From the NCBI GenBank assembly GCA_958295945.1, contig OY282386.1:4272204-4336203 (forward strand): 64,000 bases of DNA, in the 5' to 3' direction. The translations under genes were made by a program, and so were the position numbers. The notes beneath the pieces are model-generated. The model was not told the DNA's origin. It saw nothing but the letters and a program-made list of their open reading frames with translations, and did no database searches. The DNA comes from Candidatus Poribacteria bacterium. GTDB lineage: Bacteria > Poribacteria > WGA-4E > WGA-3G. Below are positions 1 through 10,057 of this stretch, piece after piece (within the stretch, counting starts at the first letter, position 1; every line of letters begins with the position of its first letter).

Positions 1-1136
1 CCGTTTGTAATTTTAACATCAAATGCTAATTCTTCCCCAATAGTTAGAGATGGAACTGAATCTGGCAAAATGCTTACAATGGGATAGGATATTAAATCGT
101 ATAGTAAAACTGTGTCATCACGACCTGAAGCAGCTAATATATTACCGTCAGGAGAAATCGCCATGTTATATTCAAAACTTTCTATGGATAATATCCGTTT
201 ATATTCAAAAGTTGTAATATCAAGAAAATTTATGCCATGAACATCACTGCTTATAAGTGTATTATTGTCTTGAAAGATAAGTGATGAAATAACCCAGAAA
301 TTACGGTCAAATTTAAATTTCAAATTCTTTGTTTTGGTATCATGTAAATAAATGTTGTGCAAATCACCAGCAGCTAAAATATTCCCATCTGGAGAATATG
401 ATACAGAGAAAACTTGATCATCTCTATTTTCAAGTAATACGACTTCGGTATTTTGTTCTGTATTATATATCCAAATACCAAGTCTACAAGCTACGGCTAA
501 TTCTTTACCGTCTGGAGAATAACTTAATCCTTTAATCCCAGTCACTGTTGTTGATGATGTGGCGAAGGGAACTGATGTGGGACTCGCTTCTGGTGTAACT
601 ACTACCGATGCATCTGTAGGTAGGACATTTATAGGTGTATCACCTACAGGCAACGCATCTGTATTTGGTTCGTCTACATTTGATTTCCAAAAACGAATTC
701 CCTTTGGTCCTGCTCCCGCTAAGGTTTTACCGTCCGGAGAAAAGAGGACATAATCTCTATAACCTTCTCCATCAAGAAGTAATAATTTCGGTTCTCCGGT
801 TATAGCGTCATATACAACATCACCACATACAAGTGTCTTACCATCTGGGGAATACCTAACATATTTCCCATTAACGTCATTAATAGTCAATTTTGCTGTC
901 TTATTTTCAATATCCCATAGAACTACCTTCCGTACCCAATTGACTACACTTGCTAAAGTCTTACCATCTGGAGAAAAATCCAAATCTACAAAAGGTTGAT
1001 TATCTTGCGTACATAAACGCGCTATTGCATTTTCTGGTAAACTCAATTGCGTGCAACTTTGTGCAGATACATTAAATGAAGATAGATGTATTCCGGAGAA
1101 TAAAGAAAGTGAAATTAGAATGAATAATTTTTTCAA
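1..1136 (-). CDS. Exported WD40-repeat protein, C-terminus beyond window edge
   Basis: The minus-strand frame is open from a TTG start at 1136 to the left edge, giving 378 residues with no stop. TTG is chosen because AAGGA lies about 9 bases upstream and it opens a good signal peptide (LKKLFILISLSLFSGIHLS, with a likely cut after VSA). The body has several WD40-type blades, each marked by FSPDG or YSPDG followed by KTLA or NILAA, so a beta-propeller outside the cytoplasm is expected. A Thr/Pro/Val-rich linker near residue 200 separates two groups of blades. The last visible residues (PSLTIGEELAFDVKITNG) resemble the start of a cohesin-like domain seen in poribacterial surface proteins; that part is inference because the rest is cut off. 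Confidence 0.85.
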   Translation of the reverse strand, partial: MKKLFILISLSLFSGIHLSSFNVSAQSCTQLSLPENAIARLCTQDNQPFVDLDFSPDGKTLASVVNWVRKVVLWDIENKTAKLTINDVNGKYVRYSPDGKTLVCGDVVYDAITGEPKLLLLDGEGYRDYVLFSPDGKTLAGAGPKGIRFWKSNVDEPNTDALPVGDTPINVLPTDASVVVTPEASPTSVPFATSSTTVTGIKGLSYSPDGKELAVACRLGIWIYNTEQNTEVVLLENRDDQVFSVSYSPDGNILAAGDLHNIYLHDTKTKNLKFKFDRNFWVISSLIFQDNNTLISSDVHGINFLDITTFEYKRILSIESFEYNMAISPDGNILAASGRDDTVLLYDLISYPIVSILPDSVPSLTIGEELAFDVKITN

Positions 1137-1190
1137 TTTTGGTTATCCTTTTCTCATATAAGACATTATTGACATAAAATAATTGTTTCA

Positions 1191-2147
1191 CTAAGATGTT
1201 CGAATTCGTAGGTTTTTCTGGTAATCCGCATGTGCAGTCTGCGGATCAGATTCACCATCAAGCACGCGACGTAGGCATTGCACAAAACTAATCGGGTCAT
1301 CTTCACCAAAGATTGTGCGACCAAACAATATAGCACGTCCACCGTTCTGCACAACGTTATGTGCCAGAGCAAAAGTGCTACGAGCATTTTGCCGCGCTCC
1401 ACCCAATGCACCGATAACAAGCGTCGTATCAAATTGGCATAGCTCAGTCCAAACATCAGCAGTTGTGTATGCAGTCTTTATGAAACGAGGACGTTGGTGT
1501 TTTCGGAGATAACTCATCGTGCGGACAATAGAATCGGCGACATACATACCACGTTTTTCTTCATCCATTCCCGGCATTTTTACATTCGGCAAAAACACCT
1601 CTAATAGATGATCAAATCCCTCTATTTCTCCCACAATATGTGCAAATTGAACGTAAGCTTGCAACATTTTTTCGTCTACAAGAGGGTCATTGTTGAGCGT
1701 AATTGAATACAATCCAAGATTGACTCGGCAATCCAATGCAGGACCAACAAGCGTCTCACAATAACGTTGCATGTCTTCAGGAAAGACTGTTTGGAAAGGC
1801 ATTGATGGTCTTGAGGTGTAAACACCAAATCTCGGATTCCAGATTGCGGTCTCAGAGTTCATCCGAACAATTGGGGTAATTGGTGTGTTCTCAAACAGAT
1901 TTTCATCCAGTGCAAGTGTTTCAGCATCTGCAGGGGTCATCAGGAGACCGTCAAGTTGTCCATCTGCAACAAGGTCGCGTTGGAGTTGTAAAAACTCTCC
2001 ATGCGTTCGATAGTGTGGTTTTGGGTGTTGCACTTGTCCGAGTCCTTTTATTCCTGCTGATGCAAGTGGGTCAGCAGCAAAAACGAGAATAGGACTCTGT
2101 GCAATTAAGTCAGTATCATCAAGTTTCTCAAATATCCGATTACCCAT
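1191..2147 (-). CDS. Class I aldolase-fold protein (DeoC/LacD/FbaB-like)
   Basis: 318 residues. The C-terminal half fits the TIM-barrel class I aldolase superfamily. FIKTAYTT near residue 220 is in the place of the Schiff-base lysine strand, followed by a strand ending IGALGGARQN and by ILFGRTIFGEDDP, which matches the phosphate-binding GR-x-IF segment of the DhnA/LacD group. The substrate cannot be told from sequence; a sugar phosphate or deoxysugar acid is likely for the family. It lies 54 bases downstream, in its reading direction, of the start of nothing else; its own upstream neighbour is priA, ending 67 bases away on the same strand, so cotranscription is possible. Family assignment is fairly good and function is open. 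Confidence 0.7.
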   Translation of the reverse strand: MGNRIFEKLDDTDLIAQSPILVFAADPLASAGIKGLGQVQHPKPHYRTHGEFLQLQRDLVADGQLDGLLMTPADAETLALDENLFENTPITPIVRMNSETAIWNPRFGVYTSRPSMPFQTVFPEDMQRYCETLVGPALDCRVNLGLYSITLNNDPLVDEKMLQAYVQFAHIVGEIEGFDHLLEVFLPNVKMPGMDEEKRGMYVADSIVRTMSYLRKHQRPRFIKTAYTTADVWTELCQFDTTLVIGALGGARQNARSTFALAHNVVQNGGRAILFGRTIFGEDDPISFVQCLRRVLDGESDPQTAHADYQKNLRIRTS

Positions 2148-2214
2148 ATATGATTAATTCCTTTAATTTGGCGCAGGCAATTCTTGTTTCCCTGCACATC
2201 AGGTTAAGTAGGTA

Positions 2215-4728
2215 TTATAACGTATTTGTTGGATCTATGTCTATAATATAATCTATTGCATTCGATTTTAATATTGCCGGCGGTTCTTCGTTCAACCGTT
2301 GAAGCAGTTGACTAATTTTGTCAACCTGCTGACATCGGAGCAGGAAATGCCATCGGTATTTACCATCAATTTTTGAGAGCGGGGCAGGTGCGGGACCTAA
2401 GATTTTCACCTCTGGAAAATGTTCACCTTGTAAGGTTTGCAGAAGCTCATCAACAGAATGCACTGCATCCTTTATCTGTTTTTCATCCTCACCACGGATT
2501 AAGAGTCTGGCAACATGACTGAAAGGCGGATATTGTAAGCCCCGGCGTGCTTCTATCTCTTGTTGATAAAAATCGATGTAGTCATGTTTCTTGACAGATG
2601 AAATACTGTAGTGGTTCGGCATGTAGGTCTGGATGATTACCTCACCAGCTGTTTCTGCGCGTCCAGAACGACCAGCAACTTGTGTGAGCAGACTAAACGT
2701 CTGTTCACTTGCGCGAAAATCCGGTAAATTCAAAGCAGTATCAGCAACAACCACCCCAACCAAGGTCACATTGGGGAAATCCAAACCCTTTGCCACCATC
2801 TGTGTCCCGATGAGAATATCAATCTCCTGTCGTTGGAAAGCGTCCAAAATGTGCTGATGTGCATTTTTTCGTGCAGTAGAGTCGGCATCAAATCTTTTGA
2901 TATTTGCCGTTGGGTAAGATTTACGCACCTCTTGCTCAACTGTTTCTGTCCCAAATCCTCTGCGACCAAAGTAGTCAATCGCAACGCCATCACAATCAGG
3001 ACAAGATGAATGCGTTTCACGTTGATGTCCGCAATGGTGGCAGACCATTCTTTTTGTTTCAAAATGGAATGTTAATGAAATAGAGCAGTTTTCACATCTT
3101 TCTACATAACCGCATGTGCGACAGAACACATAACTGGAATGACCGCGTCTATTTAGAAACAGTATAGTTTGTTCGCGTTTTTCCAATTTTTCTCCAATTG
3201 AGTTTCTGAGGCGTTCAGAAAAGATTGTGCGGTTGCCATTCTTTAGTTCTTCTCGCATATCAACAATATTGACTTCGGGCATCTTTCTGTCTAATACACG
3301 CGAAGGCAGCTTAAGCAGTCTATAAGTTCCGTTCTGAGAGTTATAATAACTTTCAAGGGATGGTGTCGCACTGCCAAGTATTATCGGACAGTTGGCAAGT
3401 TCACTTCGCTTTTGAGCAACATCACGGGCATGGTAACGCGGTGCAGTATCTGATTTATACGAATCCGAGTGTTCTTCGTCAATAATTAGTAGACCGAGTT
3501 GTTTTACAGGAGCGAAAATAGCAGATCGGGGGCCTATAACAATATCAGCATCTCCTTTGTGGATGCGATGCCATTGGTCATAACGTTCACCATCACTGAG
3601 ACGACTGTGAAGAAGGGCAACGCGCTCACCGAAACGACCGATAAACCTTGATGTTGTTTGCGGAGTGAGTGAAATCTCTGGAACGAGGACGATCACTGAT
3701 TTGCCACTTTTAAGGATGTGCGTGATTGACTGCATATACACTTCTGTTTTACCGCTGCCCGTAACACCGTGAAGTAAATAGCGGTAATGTGATTTATCTT
3801 CCGACTGGAGTCCTTTCAGAATTTCTTCAAATGCCTCTGATTGGATTGAATTTAGTGGAAGTGGTAATGTAGGCACAACATGTTGACTACTGAGTGGATT
3901 GCGTACTGCTTCCGCGCGAGATATCTTAATTAGTCCCCGCCTTTCAAGTGTGCGAAGTAGTGAGATGCTTGTCTTGACCCGTTTTGTTATTTCTGCTGTG
4001 GATACTGAGCCTCCTTCGTCAAGGAGTGTCTGAAGAATTTCGGCATGTTTGGCAGCAGCTGCATGTGTGGTGCGTTGTTTCTTCTCATTATTTGCTTCAT
4101 ATCCATCTCTACCTGTAGTCAGTTCAGAAATCTCACTCTCTATTTCAGCATTTGTCAATGCTAATGTAGCAATATTGGTAAATTGCGTAGTGGCTTTCGG
4201 CTTGTGACTGACAATGACATCAACTACACCCTTTTCACGAAGTGCTGTGATGGTTGGACGGAGTTGTGCATAACTTTTGCTAAGACGATGGGCAAGTTGG
4301 TTCGGAGTAAGTTCATCCTCTGATTCCAAATGTGCGACAATTGCTTTCTGCACCTTTCCTGTGGGTGGTGTGTAGTCAGGTAGCAGTTTCACGACTTGCT
4401 GTTTTTGGTTACGGACAGCAGCAGGAACAGCACAAAAAAGAGCGTTACCCCAGGAGGCGAGATAGTAGTCTGCCATCCATTTCGTGAGGGCAAGCAACTC
4501 ATCAGAATAGGTTGGAATATTGTCAAGACAATCGGAGATGTTCTTTATTTTATCAGCAGATAAATCTGTTGTCCCTGTCCGTTCAACGACAACACCTTCC
4601 TGACTATCTCTGTGAAAAGATGCGAGAACACGCGTGCCAGGTTGCACAATCGCATCTAAGTGTTTGGGGATGGAGTAAGTGAACAGCCGGTTGGCTGCGA
4701 TAGGAAAAGCGACGTTGGCGTAATTCAT
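2215..4728 (-). CDS. priA: Primosomal protein N' (PriA replication-restart helicase)
   Basis: 837 residues. PriA is a 3'-to-5' DNA helicase that binds stalled forks and reloads the replicative helicase in the cytoplasm. The N-terminal 100 residues match the 3'-DNA-binding domain (FTYSIP, PGTRV). Walker A is GVTGSGKTEV at about 321-330, DEEH at about 417-420, and a later helicase motif reads GTQMVAKGLDFPNV. Between the helicase lobes, about residues 535-577, four CxxC pairs (CRTC, CENC, CHHC, CPDC) supply the two structural zinc sites. The region at about 195-290 is a longer linker with winged-helix-like segments than in E. coli PriA (732 residues). The start ATG is at 4728. It is last but one in the minus-strand housekeeping block. 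Confidence 0.97.
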   Translation of the reverse strand: MNYANVAFPIAANRLFTYSIPKHLDAIVQPGTRVLASFHRDSQEGVVVERTGTTDLSADKIKNISDCLDNIPTYSDELLALTKWMADYYLASWGNALFCAVPAAVRNQKQQVVKLLPDYTPPTGKVQKAIVAHLESEDELTPNQLAHRLSKSYAQLRPTITALREKGVVDVIVSHKPKATTQFTNIATLALTNAEIESEISELTTGRDGYEANNEKKQRTTHAAAAKHAEILQTLLDEGGSVSTAEITKRVKTSISLLRTLERRGLIKISRAEAVRNPLSSQHVVPTLPLPLNSIQSEAFEEILKGLQSEDKSHYRYLLHGVTGSGKTEVYMQSITHILKSGKSVIVLVPEISLTPQTTSRFIGRFGERVALLHSRLSDGERYDQWHRIHKGDADIVIGPRSAIFAPVKQLGLLIIDEEHSDSYKSDTAPRYHARDVAQKRSELANCPIILGSATPSLESYYNSQNGTYRLLKLPSRVLDRKMPEVNIVDMREELKNGNRTIFSERLRNSIGEKLEKREQTILFLNRRGHSSYVFCRTCGYVERCENCSISLTFHFETKRMVCHHCGHQRETHSSCPDCDGVAIDYFGRRGFGTETVEQEVRKSYPTANIKRFDADSTARKNAHQHILDAFQRQEIDILIGTQMVAKGLDFPNVTLVGVVVADTALNLPDFRASEQTFSLLTQVAGRSGRAETAGEVIIQTYMPNHYSISSVKKHDYIDFYQQEIEARRGLQYPPFSHVARLLIRGEDEKQIKDAVHSVDELLQTLQGEHFPEVKILGPAPAPLSKIDGKYRWHFLLRCQQVDKISQLLQRLNEEPPAILKSNAIDYIIDIDPTNTL

Positions 4729-4795
4729 TTATCTTACTCTATCCAAATAAATGGTAGGTCTTAGTATACATTCAGGTACTTACATTGTACAAGAA

Positions 4796-5500
4796 TTATT
4801 TATCATTTAATAAAGCCATCACCTGTTGCATGTCTTCCCAAACATCGCGTTTTGCACTCGGATTTCGGAGCAGATACGCAGGATGATAGGTCGGCATAAC
4901 GGTGGTAGGAGCATTATCGTCTTGTTGGGCGAGAGCAAACTCATGGAACCGCCCGCGGAGTGCGGATATTCCTGTTTTCGTATCCAATAGCATCTGTGCA
5001 GCAAAACTACCGAGTGCTACGATGATTTTCGGTTGGATCAACGTGATTTGTCGTAATAGATAGGGACTACATGTTTCTACCTCATCAGGCGCAGGATTTC
5101 TGTTGCCTGGGGGACGGCATTTTAACACGTTTGCGATGTAGACATCTTCACGTGTTAATTTCATCGCCTTAATAATATCTGTAAGTAATTTTCCTGCTCT
5201 GCCAACAAAAGGTTCTCCTTGCTTGTCTTCATCAGCACCGGGTGCTTCACCAACAAACATCAGGTCGGCATTTGGGTTTCCAACACCAAAAACAACTGAG
5301 TTGCGTTCTGCGTGCAATCCGCATTTGACACAACTTTGGGCATCATCGTTTAGTGCAGATAAATCTAAGTTTGAAAACGGATGTTCTTTTTCATCTTCAG
5401 ATGTTTCTGCTTCTAAAAAACCGAATTCAAGTTGTTCTGCCACGTGTTCCCTCACAGTTGCAACTATGTTGAGATATTCTTCTCTCAGACTATTATCCAT
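4796..5500 (-). CDS. Family 4/5-type uracil-DNA glycosylase with 4Fe-4S cluster
   Basis: The enzyme removes uracil from DNA in base excision repair. Diagnostic motifs are [20 protein letters not shown] (active-site loop and phosphate contacts) and [11 protein letters not shown] near the C-terminus. Four cysteines for the Fe-S cluster are seen: CVKC, KCRPPGN and ETCSPYL. The start is uncertain. The first ATG (5560) would overlap rseP by 38 bases, and ATGs also lie at 5515 and 5500. The ATG at 5500 is preferred because it follows the rseP stop and has a weak GGA 6 bases upstream. The first 45 residues before CVKC form a charged extension not needed in shorter family members. It is probably cotranscribed with rseP. 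Confidence 0.93.
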   Translation of the reverse strand: MDNSLREEYLNIVATVREHVAEQLEFGFLEAETSEDEKEHPFSNLDLSALNDDAQSCVKCGLHAERNSVVFGVGNPNADLMFVGEAPGADEDKQGEPFVGRAGKLLTDIIKAMKLTREDVYIANVLKCRPPGNRNPAPDEVETCSPYLLRQITLIQPKIIVALGSFAAQMLLDTKTGISALRGRFHEFALAQQDDNAPTTVMPTYHPAYLLRNPSAKRDVWEDMQQVMALLNDK

Positions 5501-5522
5501 GTGAATTCCATGCATATCGCAA

Positions 5523-7217
5523 TTAGTTAAACCAACTATCAAACAACGTAATGCTGTCAAACCAAGTGATGTACAAAAATAGCGCGATGATAAGGATTAC
5601 ACTCACCTGTTGAACAATTTCCTGTGCTCTGCGTGGTACGGGTTGTCCTCTGATTTTCTCCACGGCAAAAAACAGGAGATGTCCACCATCCGCAATGGGA
5701 ATTGGCAATAGATTTACGATGGCGAGGTTAATGCTGATAAAACCGATGAAAAAGAGAACTGTAGTTAAGCTAACACTGTCAAACATACGACTCGTCGCAT
5801 CCGCAATACCAATCGGACCCGATAGATACTTCGGAGACACTTCTCCACTAATCAATTGTTTTAGTGTGCGGGTGATAGATGTAAGCGTAAGCCAAGTAGT
5901 TTCAAATCCTTTACCAATTGCTGTGAGCACATTATATTTTGGTAACGGAGACCCACCTATTCTCATTCCACTAAGATAGGATAACCACCCAATTCCAAAA
6001 AATGTGTCTTCATCGTCCTTAGTCGAAGCCTTTGCTGGTAGAAGCGTTACTGTTTGTTCAGTTCCCTCACGTAAAATACCGAGTACTATCGGATCATCAC
6101 CCACCATCTCCAATTCCGAGAAGAGCGATTTACTGTCTACTGAATTTCCGTTAAAACGGATCAGAACATCACCATCCTTAAGCCCTGCTTTATCTGCAGT
6201 ACTTTTCTCTTGAACAACCGTTTTGATCTCCCAAGTGACAGGCATTGTTATTGTAAGTTTCTCATAGGTTTCTTTGTCAACACTCCTGATTACACCGATT
6301 TCGATTTCAGCTTTGTTTTCGTTAATCTGTTGGTAAAGTGATTGGTAATTTGTTCCAAACCATAATCTCGGATCCCAGATTCCAGGACCAAACTGAGGGA
6401 CAGTATATATCTTTTGACCGTTAATTGTTTCTATCTGATCGCCAACTTTTATGCCAGATTCTGCTGCCAAACTGCCTTCATCAACATTGGAAACAAACGC
6501 AGCACTTGTACTGCTTACCTGGAGCACACCCTGGTCTCCCCTCGGACCACCAGGTTCAGCATCTGGTATTACGGTAAGTGTTTCCTGTTCTCCATCCCTT
6601 TCAATGATGAGTTCCATTTCTTTCTCAGGATTGGTGAAGATTTTCGTGTGGAAAACATTCCAATTTGTTATCGGAGTGCCACCTAAAGAAACAATTGTGT
6701 CACCGGGTTTAACACCTGCCACAGCAGCGGGACCATCATCAGCAATCATACCTATCTGAACCGCCTCTTGTTCCTCGCTAAAAGACTGTCCTGTTAAACG
6801 ACTGATTAACCTCGCAGAATCTTCATCAAGACCTACAGTAAAAATAAACCAGAATGCTAATATACCGAACAATAAATTCACTACAGGTCCAGCGATAACA
6901 ACGAATGCACGATTTCCAAGAGAAGCACTACCAAATTCACCTTCTGCACCAGTCTGTTCAGTCGGGTTTTCACCTTCCATTGCGACATATCCACCAAACG
7001 GTAAGAGAGAGAGTTTGTAGAGCGTTTCACCTCTTGTAAACCCAAAAATCTTTGGACCGAAACCGAGTGAAAACGTATTGACCTTAATCCCCGCACGCTT
7101 TGCAGCAAGAAAATGTCCAAGTTCATGGATAAAAATTAGAAACCCGAGTGGGATAATTGCAAGCAGAACTGCTTCAATACCAGGGATAATTGAAAGGATA
7201 GGTTGAAAAAAATCCAT
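5523..7217 (-). CDS. rseP: Site-2 intramembrane metalloprotease RseP/RasP
   Basis: 564 residues. Site-2 proteases cut membrane-bound anti-sigma factors and remnant signal peptides within the inner membrane. The zinc motif HELGH is at residues 31-35 inside the first transmembrane helix. The second active-site motif, NLLPIPIADGGH, is at about 503-514 and carries the conserved DGG. Between them lie at least two PDZ domains, with ligand loops near GIKVGDQIETING and GLKDGDVLIRFNG; the periplasmic part is larger than in the 450-residue E. coli protein. GPVVNLLFGILAF and the hydrophobic C-terminal tail give four helices in all. It follows dxr in the usual frr-cdsA-dxr-rseP order, here lacking uppS. 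Confidence 0.96.
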   Translation of the reverse strand: MDFFQPILSIIPGIEAVLLAIIPLGFLIFIHELGHFLAAKRAGIKVNTFSLGFGPKIFGFTRGETLYKLSLLPFGGYVAMEGENPTEQTGAEGEFGSASLGNRAFVVIAGPVVNLLFGILAFWFIFTVGLDEDSARLISRLTGQSFSEEQEAVQIGMIADDGPAAVAGVKPGDTIVSLGGTPITNWNVFHTKIFTNPEKEMELIIERDGEQETLTVIPDAEPGGPRGDQGVLQVSSTSAAFVSNVDEGSLAAESGIKVGDQIETINGQKIYTVPQFGPGIWDPRLWFGTNYQSLYQQINENKAEIEIGVIRSVDKETYEKLTITMPVTWEIKTVVQEKSTADKAGLKDGDVLIRFNGNSVDSKSLFSELEMVGDDPIVLGILREGTEQTVTLLPAKASTKDDEDTFFGIGWLSYLSGMRIGGSPLPKYNVLTAIGKGFETTWLTLTSITRTLKQLISGEVSPKYLSGPIGIADATSRMFDSVSLTTVLFFIGFISINLAIVNLLPIPIADGGHLLFFAVEKIRGQPVPRRAQEIVQQVSVILIIALFLYITWFDSITLFDSWFN

Positions 7218-7260
7218 TATATGTCTCCTATTTTATGACTGCAAGTTTACCAATGCTGCA

Positions 7261-8427
7261 CTACTTTTTAGCGTTAATGATTGAAAGTGCAGTGGATTTT
7301 GACCACTTGTCAACTTCAAGGATATCCTCAAGTGTGGGGTCTGCAATCACATCATGTTTGTCCATTACACGCTGCAAAACGGCGGGAATGTCCATAAATC
7401 CGATGCTTTCTTCAAGAAAAGCATCTACCACAACTTCGTCTGCACTGCTAAGAACAACGGGAAGCGTACCTCCGACTTCAGCGGCGGTATAAGCAAGTGA
7501 GATGCATGGAAACTTCTCTCTATCAACCGGTTCAAAATGCAACGTGCGAGATTCGCATAAATCTAAACGTGGGACTGGCGTAGAAAGCCTGTTGGGATAT
7601 GTTAAAGCGTACTGAATCATAATACGCATATCCGTTGGTCCGAGTTGCGCAAGTGTGGAACCATCTGTCCATTCCACCATTGAATGCACGATACTTTCCC
7701 TATGGACAACTATGTCTATTTTATCAAGTTCAATGTCAAACAACCATTTTGCCTCAATAACTTCCAGTCCTTTGTTCATCATGGTTGCTGAATCAATCGT
7801 TATCTTTGCCCCCATATCCCAGTTGGGATGCTGTAATGCTTGTTGCGGTGTTACTTTGTAAAGGCTTTCTTTCGGTGTATCTCTAAACGGTCCACCAGAT
7901 GCAGTTAAGAGTAACCTATGTATGTCAGTTTGCTTGTCTCGCGCACCTTCTAAACACTGAAAGATCGCGCTCATTTCACCATCAATCGGGATTAAGTTGA
8001 TACCGTTCCTTTGTACTGCTTCCAGCACCAAAGGACCGCACATTACCATTACCTCTTTGTTGACAAAGGCGATGTCTTTTCCAGCATGTATGGCAGCCAA
8101 CGTAGGAAGCAACCCCGCACTTCCACCCATTCCATCTAAGACCTGTTCAGCTTCATCAACAGTGGCGACAGCAAGAATGCCATCATCACCTGAAAGGACT
8201 TCAGTTCCCTCATAATCACGTAGACGTTCACGAAGGCGATTGGCTGCATCAAGATCCTTGAGTGCTGCTAATCGTGGTTGAAATTTCCTTATCTGATGTT
8301 CGAGCGTGTCAACATCCTTGTTGGCTGCAAGGGAAACAACCTTAAATGCATCTTTGTGTGTTTCAACAACGTCAAGGGTGCTTTTTCCAATAGAACCGGT
8401 ACTACCTAAAATCGAAATGTGCTTCAT
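7261..8427 (-). CDS. dxr: 1-deoxy-D-xylulose 5-phosphate reductoisomerase
   Basis: 388 residues, the usual size. Dxr makes 2-C-methyl-D-erythritol 4-phosphate from DXP, using NADPH, in the non-mevalonate isoprenoid pathway. The NADPH-binding loop ILGSTGSIGKSTLDV is at residues 5-19. The substrate phosphate loop reads TASGGPFRD, and the metal/substrate helix reads ITIDSATMMNKGLEVIEAK. The first metal-binding stretch is IDGEMSAIFQ where most enzymes have VDSEHSAIFQ; the metal-binding Asp and Glu are kept while Ser and His are replaced. The gene sits between cdsA and rseP on the same strand. A 121-base gap to cdsA (8428-8548) holds no visible gene. Confidence 0.96.
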   Translation of the reverse strand: MKHISILGSTGSIGKSTLDVVETHKDAFKVVSLAANKDVDTLEHQIRKFQPRLAALKDLDAANRLRERLRDYEGTEVLSGDDGILAVATVDEAEQVLDGMGGSAGLLPTLAAIHAGKDIAFVNKEVMVMCGPLVLEAVQRNGINLIPIDGEMSAIFQCLEGARDKQTDIHRLLLTASGGPFRDTPKESLYKVTPQQALQHPNWDMGAKITIDSATMMNKGLEVIEAKWLFDIELDKIDIVVHRESIVHSMVEWTDGSTLAQLGPTDMRIMIQYALTYPNRLSTPVPRLDLCESRTLHFEPVDREKFPCISLAYTAAEVGGTLPVVLSSADEVVVDAFLEESIGFMDIPAVLQRVMDKHDVIADPTLEDILEVDKWSKSTALSIINAKK

Positions 8428-8548
8428 GTGTATTGATTATTTCGGCAGTGATGCATACCTGCCCTGAATGATATTTAGATAGTCTGTCCTGGATGCATCA
8501 GTAAATACATTGATTATAGATAGGAGTGTGACACAAAATAAATCTATT

Positions 8549-9403
8549 CTATTTGAAAATCCCTATAAGAATGAGATAATAATAGAGGATAGGTGTGGTA
8601 AATATCAAACTATCACATCTATCAAGAAATCCACCGTGTCCCGGTATGACATCTCCAGAGTCTTTGACGCCTGCAGTCCGTTTCATAAGTGAGACACTTA
8701 AATCACCAAGTTGTCCTAATACACTCAACACTAATCCTAAAATTGAAGCGTGTAGCAGCGAGAGTGTTTCTTGTAGAAATAAGATACTGAGTACGATACT
8801 GGTCAAAGTGCCTACGACTAAACCAGCAATAGTCCCTTCAACTGTTTTTCGGGGACTAATCGGCGTACTGAGTTTAGTTTTACCGACTGCCCTACCAATA
8901 AGATACGCACCCGTATCGCTACACCAAATTGTACCAATAAGTAAGATGACAAGTTGAAACCCAATTTCACCTGTCATTCGCAGCAAGATACAGTGATAAC
9001 CAAACACCCATCCGATTGTTAGTATACCTGTTAGTTTTAAGGTGACGGTCCGCAATTCTCCATCAACTTTTCCACGGAAAATGCTTGATGCGAAAGCATA
9101 AATGAATACCCCGATCATGAAGCAGGACATTATGATTGAGGTGTTCACATTTTGTATTGAGTCAGGCAAGAAAAATGCAAAGCAACCAAATGAAACCGTT
9201 AGAACGACAGGTATTACTGGATGCAACTTGCTGCCGAAGTTGACAGCTAACCTGCAGTATTCAATTTGCATCATGGTGACAGCGAAGGAAACGAGCAGCA
9301 GATAAAGCCAGGGTCTATCATTCCAAGGCCAATCATCCCAATAAATTATCAGGATGATTACCGGAAGCAGCACTACTACACTCAAAGCTCGCCGCCAAAA
9401 CAT
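8549..9403 (-). CDS. cdsA: Phosphatidate cytidylyltransferase CdsA
   Basis: 284 residues. CdsA joins phosphatidic acid and CTP to form CDP-diacylglycerol, the precursor of membrane phospholipids. The sequence is a polytopic membrane protein with about seven or eight hydrophobic helices. The family signature is complete near the C-terminus: CSDTGAYLIGRAVGKTKL, then SPRKTVEGTIAG, then PGHGGFLDRCDSL with the catalytic Asp and His residues. Its start codon lies 2 bases past the end of frr, so the two are probably translationally coupled. In many bacteria uppS lies between frr and cdsA; here it is absent from this position. Confidence 0.96.
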   Translation of the reverse strand: MFWRRALSVVVLLPVIILIIYWDDWPWNDRPWLYLLLVSFAVTMMQIEYCRLAVNFGSKLHPVIPVVLTVSFGCFAFFLPDSIQNVNTSIIMSCFMIGVFIYAFASSIFRGKVDGELRTVTLKLTGILTIGWVFGYHCILLRMTGEIGFQLVILLIGTIWCSDTGAYLIGRAVGKTKLSTPISPRKTVEGTIAGLVVGTLTSIVLSILFLQETLSLLHASILGLVLSVLGQLGDLSVSLMKRTAGVKDSGDVIPGHGGFLDRCDSLIFTTPILYYYLILIGIFK

Positions 9404-9405
9404 AA

Positions 9406-9993
9406 TTAGTTCTCTAAAAGTTCAGCTTCTTTTGCTTCGGCTAATTCGTTAATTTGGTCTACGTAGGTATCAGTTAATTGTTGGACTGGATCCGCGTCAG
9501 CGCGTCCACTTTTCTTATCCCCACCTCGACCTTTGCTTCGACGGCTACCTGCCCCCGAATCATTGCCTTCAAGTTTACGAATACCATCGTTTGCATCACG
9601 ACGAATATTGCGAATCGCTACTCTTCCTTCTTCCGCTATCTTTTTTACCAGTTTAGTCAGTTCCACCCTACGTTCTGTTGTCAGTTCAGGCACTTGTATC
9701 CGAATTAAACTACCATCATTACTTGTTGCTAATCCTAAATCGGATTGGGCAATTGCCTTTTCAATTTCGGTTATAAGTGTTTTGTCCCAAGGTTGGATGA
9801 CCAACTGGTGCGGTTCGGGTGTTGTTATTGTTCCCACTTGATTCAGCGGGGTTTTGCTTCCGTAATAGTTAATTGCAACTTGGTCTAACAACGCTGTGGT
9901 CGCACGACCAGTTTGGATATGTGACAATTTCGTCAATGTTGACTCAACTGATTTCTTCATGCGTGATTCAGCATCTTTCAGTACTTCTTGCAT
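9406..9993 (-). CDS. frr: Ribosome recycling factor with an unusual linker insert
   Basis: 195 residues; the family is usually about 185. RRF, with EF-G, splits the post-termination ribosome. Domain I and II landmarks are clear: KLSHIQTGRATTALLD, DLGLATSNDGSLIRI, PELTTERRVELTKLV and VAIRNIRRDANDGIRKL. After that helix the usual KDKEISED-type hinge is replaced by a Gly/Ser/Arg/Lys/Asp-rich stretch of about 34 residues (about 11 longer than E. coli), before the final helix QQLTDTYVDQINELAEAKE resumes. A Gly-rich basic insert there is odd for a long rigid helix bundle. ATG at 9993 has AGGAATAGGA upstream. The gene follows tsf with a 64-base gap. Confidence 0.95.
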   Translation of the reverse strand: MQEVLKDAESRMKKSVESTLTKLSHIQTGRATTALLDQVAINYYGSKTPLNQVGTITTPEPHQLVIQPWDKTLITEIEKAIAQSDLGLATSNDGSLIRIQVPELTTERRVELTKLVKKIAEEGRVAIRNIRRDANDGIRKLEGNDSGAGSRRSKGRGGDKKSGRADADPVQQLTDTYVDQINELAEAKEAELLEN

Positions 9994-10057
9994 CTGAATA
10001 TCCTATTCCTTTCTGGTTTCACTGATTCCGATGTAAGTTGCGCTGTCTATAACTGTA

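Noticed and set aside
2766-3062. 98-codon minus-strand frame inside priA
   Set aside because: It is a shadow in another phase of the strongly supported PriA helicase core.
5500-5560. Longer uracil-DNA glycosylase start at 5560
   Set aside because: It would overlap rseP by 38 bases and adds no family sequence; later ATGs fit better.
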